From the NCBI GenBank assembly GCA_021287165.1, contig JAJTAY010000009.1, positions 124,001 to 188,000 of the forward strand: a DNA stretch of 64,000 nt, written 5' to 3'. Every line of letters begins with the position of its first letter. The stretch's first letter is position 1. Of this stretch, positions 19,870 through 28,452 are shown piece by piece. A program made the translations under genes and the position numbers. The notes beneath the pieces were generated by a model that was not told where the DNA came from, did not search any database, and was given only the letters and a program-made list of their open reading frames with translations. Source of the stretch: Bacteroidia bacterium (GTDB lineage Bacteria; Bacteroidota; Bacteroidia; Bacteroidales; F082).

Positions 19870-22674
19870 TTAATACACTGAATTCCAGTCTATTCCAAAA
19901 ATAAATTCAGGCACAACCTTTCCCTGCGGATGCGTATAACTCATGCGCAATCCCATGGTCACCGGAGCCTGCATTCTCAACAAATGCATATCGGCCCAGA
20001 TTTCCAATCCCTGCGAACTGTACGTTTTACCGGGCGCATTTAGGAAGTCATAATAAAGGTTGGCTCTCAGGCGCTTGGCATAAACAACTGGCCCCATGCG
20101 AAAGTCCGGATAGGCAATCGGGAAAGCATAATCCAGTTTGAGTGCTTCGATGTTTCGTCCAAAAATTCCAGCCTGCCCCCGGGGTACCGAAACATAACTG
20201 CCAAAGCTGTAGTAAGCCTCGGTTTCGCGCTGCACAGCAGCATATAGCCTGAAACCGTGATGGTTGGCAAAACCCGGAAAGTAAAGGATGGATGAAGTAA
20301 ACAGCTGTCGGCCGGGATTCTCGTCGAGCGGCGAGTGACGGAAGATCAAGCGCAAGACCTGCCCTGTTCGGGGAAAAATGTCGCGCATTTTACGTCGGTC
20401 GAGGTTGTATGCCAGAAAGTTGTAGTTGAAAGCCGTGCTATAATCCTGTTTAAAATTCAGCCCGACATCTTTATCCATAATCCGGTGAATCGTGTTCACT
20501 CCTGTGCTGAGGCTCACTCCACGCTGCCAGCGGCTACGGGTGAGGTTTAGGGGAATGCTGAGCTGCAGTCCGGCATTGGTTTCGTTCCACCGCAGGTTGT
20601 AGGTTTGCCCCTCCATTTGGGCTACTCCCTTGCGCCGACCTGTGCTAACACTGGCGTCAATCACCGGAAAAAGGCCATAATAGGTAGCTTGCAGCACCGT
20701 TTTGCCCGTTTGCTCATTCTGATTGTAATCGAAACCCAGGGTGGCCGCCATGGTACTGAGACTGTTCTGCGACATCAGGCTTATACCGGGCCTTATCTCC
20801 TGCGAAGTGGCATCCACATAAAACGGCGCCCAGCTATGCAGCCTGAACAGCCTAAGCGCTCTTCGATAAGGCTTCACCGGAAATGTGGTATCGTGTAAAA
20901 CGGCCTCTTCGATCGTAAAACGGTTGGCAGGCAATTCCATACCCAGCAGTTTATCGCGATCGGCCTCCACGAAATGCTGTTTTCTCGCCTTACTTATTTC
21001 GGCTTCAACCGAAGCAATCATCCATCCATCAGCAGTGTAATTGGATATCAGCAGTTTACCACTTTTACTTTCCCAGGTGGGATCGGCAGCAGCATTGGTT
21101 GTATGCGTTAGTTGACTAAGCTGCTGCGTGGCAAAATCGAAAGCATATGCCTCATGGCTGTCATTCCACGAGCCATGAAGAAGCACCTGACCATCACCCG
21201 CCGATGACAGGTGAAAATCGGTATTAGTGAAAGGTGAAAACTGCACGGCCTGCATGCTGCGCAGATTAAGCAGCCAAAGCGATTTTCCCTTCGTACTGGT
21301 GGCCAGAAAAGCAATATGCTCATCGTCGGCCAGCCATTTGGGCTGATGCAGGAAATATTTTTCACTGACATATTCCGACAGCTTGTCTCCCGTCAGCACA
21401 TCCAGCAGCACTATGGCTGAGCTGCCATCATTGCGCACTTCCGAGACGGCAACTTTATTACCCTGGTGGTTGAGGTCTGGGGCGTAATAGTAACTGCGGT
21501 GGCTAAGCTGGCGGACTTTTCCGGTGAGGATATTGCCTACTTTGATGACAGAATAGGCCTTGTTGCTCCAGCGAAGGTCGGGCTGAAACTCATTCCAGAC
21601 CACCTGGTCGTTTTTGGCCGAAAAGCCTTCTGGAAAAATGTAGAATGGTGTAAAGAGATTTTTTTCACCAAGGCTGTCGATAAGCACGATGCGGCTCAGA
21701 TCGTCGAACGAGGTTCGAAAAGCCACAATACCATGAGCTGTAGGCTGAGGATACCGATAATTAGTGTAGGCTTTTCGATTTTTAGAAATGCGCCAAATCG
21801 GTGTTAAGCTGTCATAATTCTCCGACTTCCAGTAAGCAGCCAAACTATCCATGGTGGCTTTGTAAAGCTTGCCAACACCCATTCCGGTTTGCCTGCGAAG
21901 TGCGCTGCTGAAAGGGTAAATCAGCCAGGGTTTGGCGGCGCTTAGCCCAACGGCATTGGCCCAGATTTGATTGCCATACTTCAGGTTGTTGTATGCTACC
22001 ATATGATAACCAAGCTCATAGATATCAGGAGTAAAATCGCGGAACGACCCAAACCAGGCTTTTTCGTAGGAATAAGCTCCTTTTTCGGCCAGCTGTGCCT
22101 TGAGGCCGGCCGAAAACAATGGCGTTCGGCCCCTGCCCGTCGAGCTCAAAGTGGTTTCGGCCCACACGGCATCGCCTTCCATAAACCAATTGGGCAAAAA
22201 CAGACCCGCCAAGGCGCCTGTAGCCTGTTGTCCGAAAGCATAGCGCAAAGCCTGTCCGAAGCCTGTTTCAAGCCTGCTCATCTGTGCCACATGCCTAAGT
22301 TCGTGCAACACCAGCTGACGCGTCCACTCCTGCGAGTAGCCATCCTGAGGCGGCACATGAAAAAAATCCATTCTTCGCGGTGCCCAGGCAACCAGCGCAT
22401 TGGAAATGGAGTTCTGGTTATGCAGCACTACATCGGTTCGCAAGGCTCTGGCGGCCAGTCCGGCATTGACGGTCGGATAAGCTGCTTCAAGCAGAAAGGC
22501 AAGCTGCTGCGCACGTTCGTTGTACGCTTCCGGGAAAATGAGCCTGAAGTGTGTGGTGCTCAGCTGCTTCCAGCGTGTGCGGGCAGCATCCTGACCAGTA
22601 AGGTAATATTGGGCATCAGCCGACTGACTGAATACATGCAGTGTGAGCAACAACCAAATAAACCTCTTTGTCAT
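19870..22674 (-). CDS. Secreted gluzincin-like protease, beta-propeller and outer-membrane barrel fusion
   Basis: The 934-residue protein has a signal peptide (FIWLLLTLHVFSQSADAQ). Residues ~35-300 resemble a gluzincin (MA clan) metalloprotease: HELRH at 124-128 is an exact HExxH, and the downstream WFMEGDAVWAE supplies Glu166 as the expected third zinc ligand. Residues ~310-570 form TolB/WD40-like repeats (VAVSEVRNDGSSAIVLLD and similar). From ~640 to the end the sequence alternates like beta-barrel strands (YNLRWNETNAGLQLSIPL) and ends in an aromatic residue, as outer-membrane proteins do. It lies 10 bases after aroA and 12 before the Nim-like gene, so it is probably co-transcribed. Function is unknown; surface proteolysis is an inference. 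Confidence 0.7.
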   Translation of the reverse strand: MTKRFIWLLLTLHVFSQSADAQYYLTGQDAARTRWKQLSTTHFRLIFPEAYNERAQQLAFLLEAAYPTVNAGLAARALRTDVVLHNQNSISNALVAWAPRRMDFFHVPPQDGYSQEWTRQLVLHELRHVAQMSRLETGFGQALRYAFGQQATGALAGLFLPNWFMEGDAVWAETTLSSTGRGRTPLFSAGLKAQLAEKGAYSYEKAWFGSFRDFTPDIYELGYHMVAYNNLKYGNQIWANAVGLSAAKPWLIYPFSSALRRQTGMGVGKLYKATMDSLAAYWKSENYDSLTPIWRISKNRKAYTNYRYPQPTAHGIVAFRTSFDDLSRIVLIDSLGEKNLFTPFYIFPEGFSAKNDQVVWNEFQPDLRWSNKAYSVIKVGNILTGKVRQLSHRSYYYAPDLNHQGNKVAVSEVRNDGSSAIVLLDVLTGDKLSEYVSEKYFLHQPKWLADDEHIAFLATSTKGKSLWLLNLRSMQAVQFSPFTNTDFHLSSAGDGQVLLHGSWNDSHEAYAFDFATQQLSQLTHTTNAAADPTWESKSGKLLISNYTADGWMIASVEAEISKARKQHFVEADRDKLLGMELPANRFTIEEAVLHDTTFPVKPYRRALRLFRLHSWAPFYVDATSQEIRPGISLMSQNSLSTMAATLGFDYNQNEQTGKTVLQATYYGLFPVIDASVSTGRRKGVAQMEGQTYNLRWNETNAGLQLSIPLNLTRSRWQRGVSLSTGVNTIHRIMDKDVGLNFKQDYSTAFNYNFLAYNLDRRKMRDIFPRTGQVLRLIFRHSPLDENPGRQLFTSSILYFPGFANHHGFRLYAAVQRETEAYYSFGSYVSVPRGQAGIFGRNIEALKLDYAFPIAYPDFRMGPVVYAKRLRANLYYDFLNAPGKTYSSQGLEIWADMHLLRMQAPVTMGLRMSYTHPQGKVVPEFIFGIDWNSVY

Positions 22675-22684
22675 GGTCGTGCTT

Positions 22685-23932
22685 TCATTCGAGTGCGAAA
22701 GCTCCTGTGCGCTCTAATTGCTCCCAATAAGCCGGATAAGATTTTTCGACACACGAAGGGTCATCAATGTGAACTGCACCAAATTTCAGGGCCAGCGGGG
22801 CAAAAGCCATTGCTAAGCGGTGATCGGCGTACACATTAAGCTGAGGTACCTGGCCATCCGGTGTTTGAAGCTGGCCGGATTGAAGTTGCCAGGTGCTTTC
22901 GTTCACCTTGACAAATTCGACACCTAATTTCGCCAGCTCACGGGCTAGCGAGGCCGTTCGGTTCGACTCCTTGTATTGCAGGTTATCAAGGCCGGTAAAG
23001 GTGGCTTTAAGTCCAAGTCCGGCACTGCAAACCAGGAGTGACGGCAGCATATCGGGATGGTCGTGCAAATCGAAAAACTGTTTTTCTTCCACCTCACCCG
23101 AAGGCTTTATTAGTAATCCGTCCTCAACTTTTTCTGTTTTAACGCCCAGACCGGCAAACATAACCACTGCGCGGCTATCGCCCTGCAGGCTGTCGGCGGT
23201 TAAGCCTTTGAGCAGCACCTCAGCGTTCTGACTCAAAGCCACCAATTCGTACCAGAAAGCTGCCGAACTCCAGTCGGGCTCGATAGTGAGGGTTCCAGGC
23301 TTGTAAGGCACAGGCAAGACCGAAATTTTACGGCCGGCAACCATCACCTTCGCCCCTAACTGCTCCATGACACGTATAGTCATTTCGAGGTATGGCACCG
23401 AGTTGAGGCCCTCGGTCAGGTCAAGATCCAAGCCTTTTTGCCAAACAGGGCCAGCCATAAGTAATGATGAGGCAAACTGGCTGCTTTGCTGCATACTCAC
23501 AGAGGCTTTACCGCCTTTTAACTTCTGACCAACAATCCTTACAGGCGGAAAACCCTCTTCTTCAACATAATAGATTTCGGCACCGAGCATTCTGAGGCTT
23601 TCCACAAGTCCGGCGATGGGCCTCGACTTCATCCTAACCGTTCCGGTGAGCATCCAATTGCCGGGGGTAGTGGCAAGGTAGGTGAGCAAAAAGCGAAACA
23701 CTGTTCCAGCATTGCCGCAATCGACCACCAAAGGCATGGAGGTGTTAAGGCATTCGCGTATGTATTCCAGGTTCTTTATAAGCAGACTGGTGTCGTCGGC
23801 TTCCGACAGCTTATTGATTTTGAAAGGGATACCCGAATATGCAGCGATCATCAATGCCCGATTGCTCAGGCTTTTGCTTCCCGGCAGCTCGGCCTCAAAG
23901 TTGAAATTGGGTTTGAGTGAAACGATTTTCAT
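22685..23932 (-). CDS. aroA: 3-phosphoshikimate 1-carboxyvinyltransferase (EPSP synthase)
   Basis: AroA joins shikimate-3-phosphate and phosphoenolpyruvate in aromatic amino-acid synthesis. The 415-residue protein has the N-terminal substrate motif PGSKSLSNRALMIAA and the signature DCGNAGTVFRFLLTYLA. The later segments VEPDWSSAAFWYELVAL-like and YKESNRTASLARELAKLG are followed by the C-terminal YADHRLAMAFAPLAL. PGSKS Lys, NAGT and YADHR are the known substrate contacts. It is 12 bases after aroB, an arrangement that makes a two-step shikimate unit. Confidence 0.97.
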   Translation of the reverse strand: MKIVSLKPNFNFEAELPGSKSLSNRALMIAAYSGIPFKINKLSEADDTSLLIKNLEYIRECLNTSMPLVVDCGNAGTVFRFLLTYLATTPGNWMLTGTVRMKSRPIAGLVESLRMLGAEIYYVEEEGFPPVRIVGQKLKGGKASVSMQQSSQFASSLLMAGPVWQKGLDLDLTEGLNSVPYLEMTIRVMEQLGAKVMVAGRKISVLPVPYKPGTLTIEPDWSSAAFWYELVALSQNAEVLLKGLTADSLQGDSRAVVMFAGLGVKTEKVEDGLLIKPSGEVEEKQFFDLHDHPDMLPSLLVCSAGLGLKATFTGLDNLQYKESNRTASLARELAKLGVEFVKVNESTWQLQSGQLQTPDGQVPQLNVYADHRLAMAFAPLALKFGAVHIDDPSCVEKSYPAYWEQLERTGAFALE

Positions 23933-23944
23933 GGAAGGTCGTGT

Positions 23945-24997
23945 TTAGACAGTATGAGTATTTGAAGCAAACAAAAATTCGAGAGATTGACGAACAAGTG
24001 GCTCATCAACAGGCACATCCCAGACAGCCTTTCCGTCTGACCCGAGCAATACAAACATGTATTGGCTTCCGCTGTTTTTTTTGTCGTGACGCATTCGCGA
24101 CACCAAATCATCTATGCTTTCAGGACCAAAAGGCAGTTTATCAAACAGTTGGGAATAAACGTCAATGTAATTTGTCAAAATATTCCTGTGAGGCTGGGTG
24201 ATTTGCAATGATAGCCAAATTTCGGACAACATTCCCGCCGCCACTGCCTCGCCATGCAGCAAATCCAGGCCTTGTGCGAGGGCATACGATTCGAGGGCAT
24301 GGCCCACGGTATGACCAAAGTTGAGCACTTTACGCAATCCTTTTTCCTTGGGGTCTTTTTCGACGATTTCCATTTTGTTGTTGGCCGATCTACGGATGAT
24401 ATCCAGCCATTGCTCCGATTGACTGCTTTGAGGAAAAACGGGCAAAGGCTGTCCGCTGATTAGGGCATATTTGACCACTTCCGCAAATCCGGCCTTTATC
24501 TGCCGATCGGGCAGTGTAATCAAAAAATTGCTGAAAATGAGAACCTTTTCTGGTGGATAAAAAGTCCCGACATGGTTTTTGTAATGCTCAAAATCGATGC
24601 CTGTTTTACCGCCGATAGCGGCATCTACCATGGCCAATAGGGTGGTTGGAATGTGTACCACACCGATACCTCTTTTGTATGTCGAAGCTGCAAACCCGCC
24701 AATGTCGGTAACCATACCGCCACCAAGGCAAATCAAGAGCGCATCACGGCCGGCACCGGCAAGGGTGAGGCCCTGCCAGATGCTGCTCAGTTGCTCGAGG
24801 TTTTTATTGGTCTCGCCGGCAGGAATGGTGATATTATGCAAGGCATGCGCCTGAAGGGCAATAAGTTTTTGAAATACAGGAAGGCAAAGTTTTCGGGTAT
24901 TGGTATCGGTGAGCACAATTACAGCACCCCCGGCGGATCTTCGGGATTCGACGGATTGCTGAATCCATACTGCTGCATCTTCGGCATATTTGATCAT
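23945..24997 (-). CDS. aroB: 3-dehydroquinate synthase
   Basis: AroB cyclises DAHP to 3-dehydroquinate using NAD and zinc. The 350-residue protein shows GGGMVTDIGGFAASTYKRG (NAD binding), the HIPTTLLAMVDAAIGGKTGID block, the zinc/substrate region GFAEVVKYALI, LNFGHTVGHALE (zinc His) and LLHGEAVAAGM (zinc His). A TTG at 25024 would extend it by nine Pro/Thr-rich residues; the ATG at 24997 gives the usual start. It lies upstream of aroA and 87 bases after ald. Confidence 0.97.
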   Translation of the reverse strand: MIKYAEDAAVWIQQSVESRRSAGGAVIVLTDTNTRKLCLPVFQKLIALQAHALHNITIPAGETNKNLEQLSSIWQGLTLAGAGRDALLICLGGGMVTDIGGFAASTYKRGIGVVHIPTTLLAMVDAAIGGKTGIDFEHYKNHVGTFYPPEKVLIFSNFLITLPDRQIKAGFAEVVKYALISGQPLPVFPQSSQSEQWLDIIRRSANNKMEIVEKDPKEKGLRKVLNFGHTVGHALESYALAQGLDLLHGEAVAAGMLSEIWLSLQITQPHRNILTNYIDVYSQLFDKLPFGPESIDDLVSRMRHDKKNSGSQYMFVLLGSDGKAVWDVPVDEPLVRQSLEFLFASNTHTV

Positions 24998-25084
24998 AGC
25001 GCACACCGGGGGGGTAGTGGGCAAAAATACGAACTAAGGCACTAGGCAGCTCAGGGGCCGGAGGATTTTACTGAAATTAGCCTT

Positions 25085-26305
25085 CTAATAGAATGCCGCC
25101 AGCAGAAGATCGAGGTGCTGGAAGGGCAGATCGTGCAGCTTGCTGATGGGCTGGCTGGTGAGTGTACCATTGAAGATATAAGCTCCCCTTGAAAGGCCCC
25201 TGTTGATTTTCAGGGTATTGCTTACTCCGCCGTTGTCAGCAATTTCGAGCAGCAGCGGAGCAAAAAAGTTGCTGAACGAAGTAGAGGCGGTTTGAGGTAC
25301 CCGCGAGGCAATATTCGGAACGCAATAATGTGTCACTCCATAAGTCTGAAAAACAGGATTTTGGTGGTTGGTAGGCCTTGATGTGGCAAAGCAGCCTCCC
25401 TGATCGATGCTAACGTCGATGATCACCGAGCCTGGCTTCATGCGGGCCACCATGGTTTCGGGGATGAGGCAGGGCGAGACGCCAGTGCTGGAGTGTTTTG
25501 CGGCGATCACCACATCGGCCGTTTCGAGCGCTTTGGCAATAAGGTGAGGGTGCATGGTGGAGGTATAGAGGTGCGGACCTATCTTAGCCTGAAGGCTGCG
25601 CAGTTTATACATCGAATTATCAAACACCTTGACCAGGGCACCCATGCCTGTGGCTACACGCGAAGCCGTTTCGGCCACCGTGCCAGCTCCGATGATCACT
25701 ACTTCGACCGGCGCCACACCGGGAAATCCACCAAGCATGATGCCCTTGCCATATTGCGGATGACAAAGGTATTCGGAAGCAATAAGAATAGTGGTATTGC
25801 CGATGATTTCGCTCATGGACCTAACCAGCGGCAGTGCGCCGGTTTTGTCCTGAATGTTTTCGAAAGCAATGGCATGCACTTTTTTGGTCATGAGCTGCTG
25901 AAAATAGTCGCGGGTGCGGGTGGGCAGGTTGAGCACCGAAATGATGGAGCGTTTTTTTTCGATCAGCTCAATTTCTTCGCGTATGGGGGGAGCTATCTTG
26001 AGGATGATATCGGCCTGAAAAATACGTTCACGATCGCGAACGATTTCAGCGCCGGCTTCGGCATATTCATGATCGGAAAAATGGGCTTTTTCGCCTGCAC
26101 GCTCTTCGATGATGACCTGCTGTCCGTGCTCGCTCAACAATTTGACTGCAGCCGGGATGAGTGCTATGCGGCTCTCGTTGGGCGAGAGCTCGCGGGGTAT
26201 GCCCACAACAAGCCGTGAGCTTCGCACAGCGGTTTCGAGCAGCTCTTCCTGAGGCATCATGGAAGCTGCCCCGCCAAAGGTCATCCCGGAGGATTGTTCG
26301 TTCAT
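25085..26305 (-). CDS. ald: Alanine dehydrogenase
   Basis: The 406-residue protein belongs to the alanine dehydrogenase / transhydrogenase-alpha family. It interconverts alanine and pyruvate plus ammonia with NAD. Visible motifs are VVGIPRELSPNESRIALIP (substrate Arg and N-terminal fold), ADIILKIAPP, the Rossmann motif VVIIGAGTVAETASRVATGMGA with an acidic residue (KVFDNS) after strand 2, and the C-terminal HYCVPNIASRVPQTAS. It has a ~28-residue N-terminal extension (MNEQSSGMTFGG) that most homologues lack. Lacking the ~100-residue beta half, it is not a full transhydrogenase. It starts 16 bases after tsaE. Confidence 0.88.
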   Translation of the reverse strand: MNEQSSGMTFGGAASMMPQEELLETAVRSSRLVVGIPRELSPNESRIALIPAAVKLLSEHGQQVIIEERAGEKAHFSDHEYAEAGAEIVRDRERIFQADIILKIAPPIREEIELIEKKRSIISVLNLPTRTRDYFQQLMTKKVHAIAFENIQDKTGALPLVRSMSEIIGNTTILIASEYLCHPQYGKGIMLGGFPGVAPVEVVIIGAGTVAETASRVATGMGALVKVFDNSMYKLRSLQAKIGPHLYTSTMHPHLIAKALETADVVIAAKHSSTGVSPCLIPETMVARMKPGSVIIDVSIDQGGCFATSRPTNHQNPVFQTYGVTHYCVPNIASRVPQTASTSFSNFFAPLLLEIADNGGVSNTLKINRGLSRGAYIFNGTLTSQPISKLHDLPFQHLDLLLAAFY

Positions 26306-26321
26306 GGTGCTAATTCCTGCT

Positions 26322-26759
26322 TTATGCCGGTAAATATACCTCAATCAGGCGGTCGTTGTCCTGATTTCCGTAACTTATGTGTATTTCTACGCAATCTTCC
26401 GGCAAAAGTTGCCCGATTATCTCAGGCCATTCGATCAGGCAGGGATATCCACTAAAAAAATAATGCTCATAGCCAATGTCGTAAACCTCGCTGAGCTTTT
26501 CTATTCTATAAAAATCGAAGTGATAAACAGACGCGTTATCAGCACTTTCGTACTCGTTAACCAGGGAAAAAGTCGGGCTGCTTACGGTTTCGGTCACCCC
26601 CCAGGCGGCACACAATTCCTTGATGAGGGTGGTTTTTCCGGCCCCCATTGGCCCGAAAAAGGCAAATATGCTATGACGGGGCCAAAGACCGGCCAGCGTG
26701 GCCGCTACTTTATCAAGCTGGTGAATACCGCTGATCTCAAATCGGGCGTAGGGTTTCAT
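26322..26759 (-). CDS. tsaE: tRNA threonylcarbamoyladenosine synthesis ATPase TsaE
   Basis: TsaE is the ATPase that works with TsaB and TsaD to make the t6A37 modification of ANN-decoding tRNAs. The 145-residue protein has P-loop GPMGAGKTTLIKEL, the conserved SSPTFSLVNEY segment and the YHFDFYRIEKLSEVYDIGYEHY block, and ends in a short beta strand. Its ATG overlaps the porX stop by four bases, so translation is likely coupled. tsaB and tsaD are not in the window. Confidence 0.96.
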   Translation of the reverse strand: MKPYARFEISGIHQLDKVAATLAGLWPRHSIFAFFGPMGAGKTTLIKELCAAWGVTETVSSPTFSLVNEYESADNASVYHFDFYRIEKLSEVYDIGYEHYFFSGYPCLIEWPEIIGQLLPEDCVEIHISYGNQDNDRLIEVYLPA

Positions 26760-28312
26760 TTCGCTTTGAGGTAGGCCACCGGCACCAGCATTTCCTGCAG
26801 CGAGATGCCGCCGTGCTGGAAGGTGTTACGATAATAGTTAACGTAGTGGTTGTAGTTGTTGGGATAGGCAAAGAAATCGGCCGAACGGGTAAACACATAA
26901 GCTGTGCTCACATTGGGTCTTGGCAGGAAAATGCTTTCGGGATCTTTGACTTCGAACACTTCGCGCGGATTGTATTTGAGGTTGCGGCCGTATTTATAGC
27001 GCAGATTGGTATTCACCGTGCGGTCGCCCAAAATCTTTACAGGATCTTTAACGTAAACCGATCCGTGATCGGTGGTTACGATGAGGTCGCATTTTTTGGC
27101 GGCAATAAACTGGATAATATCGTAAAGCGACGAATGCCTGAACCACGAGAGCATAAGCGAGCGGTAGGCCGGCTCGTCTTCGGCCAGTTCCCGTATCATT
27201 TCCATTTCGGTGCGGGCATGCGAGAGCATATCTACAAAGTTGTAAACGATCACGTTGAGTTTGTTCACCATGAGGTTGGCCATACTTTCGGCCAGCTTTT
27301 TTCCTGCGTTGAGGTTGAGCACTTTATTGTAGGAGAAGCGAATGTCTTTGCCGAAACGTCTGAGCTGCTCGGCCAGCAATTCGGCCTCATATTGATTTTT
27401 GGTACCCTCGTCTTCTTCGTCGGTCCAGTATTTTGGGTAAAGCCTGCGGATTTCGGAGGGCATCAGACCGGCAAACATGGCGTTGCGGGCATACTGGGTG
27501 GTTGTAGGCAATATACTGTAGTAGAGATCGTCGGCCTCCATGCGGAAGAACTCCTCGATAAGGGGCTGAATGGATTTCCACTGGTCGTAGCGCAGGTTGT
27601 CGATAAGCACCACAAAGAGCGGCTTGTCGGAACTATCAAGACGGGGTAGAATGCGGTCGCGCACTAAAGTGTGCGAAAGCACCGGCTTGTCGGAAGTTCT
27701 GCTTCTTAGCCAATCTATGTAATTGTCTTCCACAAAACGCGAAAACTGCCGGTTAGCCTCGTCCTGCTGCATCCTCAACACTTCCATGATGCCCTGATCG
27801 GCCGATTGTTCGAGCTCAAGCTCCCAGCGCACCAATTTGCGGTAAAGCTCAATCCATTCCTGGTGACTGAGCTTGTTGGTGAGCTCCATGCCTATGTTTC
27901 GGAATTCCTGCTGGTAGGCAATGGTGGTTTTTTCGCTCACCAATTTGCGGTTTTCGAGGTTGCGTTTTAGCGAGAGCAGTATCTGATTGGGCTTCACGGG
28001 TTTTATTAAGTAATCAGCAATTTTGCTGCCGATGGCGTCTTCCATGATGTGCTCTTCTTCACTTTTGGTGATCATGACCACAGGAAGGTTTGGCAGTGAT
28101 TGTTTGATTTTTTCAAGGGTCTCGATGCCCGACATGCCAGGCATGTTTTCATCGAGGAAAACAATGTCGTAGGGACGCGACAGCACCATATCGAGGGCTT
28201 CATCGCCATTGTTGATGGTCTCCACCTCGTACCCCTTATGTTCCAGAAAAATGATGTGCGGCCGGAGCATGTCGATTTCGTCGTCGGCCCATAGAATTCT
28301 AACTTTTTCCAT
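26756..28312 (-). CDS. porX: PorX: response regulator with PglZ-type phosphodiesterase domain
   Basis: PorX is the response regulator linked to PorY/SigP control of the type IX secretion system in Bacteroidota. The 518-residue protein has an N-terminal receiver domain (WADDEIDML, phospho-acceptor Asp54 in FLDENMPG, Thr of VVMITKSEE, Lys of LIKPVKP). A helical three-to-four-helix linker follows, then a PglZ domain of the alkaline-phosphatase fold: LIDNLRYDQW, the active-site Thr region ILPTTTQYARNAMFAG, and TTDHGSVYVKDP. It heads a minus-strand run tsaE-ald-aroB-aroA. No other T9SS gene is visible, but its presence suggests the organism exports T9SS cargo. Confidence 0.93.
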   Translation of the reverse strand: MEKVRILWADDEIDMLRPHIIFLEHKGYEVETINNGDEALDMVLSRPYDIVFLDENMPGMSGIETLEKIKQSLPNLPVVMITKSEEEHIMEDAIGSKIADYLIKPVKPNQILLSLKRNLENRKLVSEKTTIAYQQEFRNIGMELTNKLSHQEWIELYRKLVRWELELEQSADQGIMEVLRMQQDEANRQFSRFVEDNYIDWLRSRTSDKPVLSHTLVRDRILPRLDSSDKPLFVVLIDNLRYDQWKSIQPLIEEFFRMEADDLYYSILPTTTQYARNAMFAGLMPSEIRRLYPKYWTDEEDEGTKNQYEAELLAEQLRRFGKDIRFSYNKVLNLNAGKKLAESMANLMVNKLNVIVYNFVDMLSHARTEMEMIRELAEDEPAYRSLMLSWFRHSSLYDIIQFIAAKKCDLIVTTDHGSVYVKDPVKILGDRTVNTNLRYKYGRNLKYNPREVFEVKDPESIFLPRPNVSTAYVFTRSADFFAYPNNYNHYVNYYRNTFQHGGISLQEMLVPVAYLKAK

Positions 28313-28364
28313 CTGCTTAGTTATCAATTTATTGTAAAGGAGTAGAGGTTTGCGGCACGCTTGC

Positions 28365-28372
28365 TATTTTTG
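28365..28372 (+). promoter_or_regulatory. -7 element for the HD hydrolase gene
   Basis: TATTTTTG matches TAnnTTTG, 80 bases before the ATG at 28453. No TTG box at 19 bases. Confidence 0.4.
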
Positions 28373-28425
28373 CAGTATTAATGAGCCTTTGGGGGTTATT
28401 ATTGCCTGAGGTGCCTGTTATAGGA

Positions 28426-28433
28426 CAAATTTA
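28426..28433 (-). promoter_or_regulatory. Possible -7 element for porX
   Basis: The minus strand reads TAAATTTG, matching TAnnTTTG, 113 bases before the porX ATG. It lies beyond the HD gene's -7 box, so the two transcripts would overlap at their 5' ends. Confidence 0.35.
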
Positions 28434-28452
28434 ACGAATTTTAGCCTTCCGT

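Noticed and set aside
25493..26218. A 241-codon plus-strand open frame opposite ald
   Set aside because: Shadow of ald, no domain, no promoter-like box in a sensible place.
26813..27649. A 278-codon plus-strand open frame opposite porX
   Set aside because: Shadow of the PorX PglZ domain; the composition is that of reversed codons.
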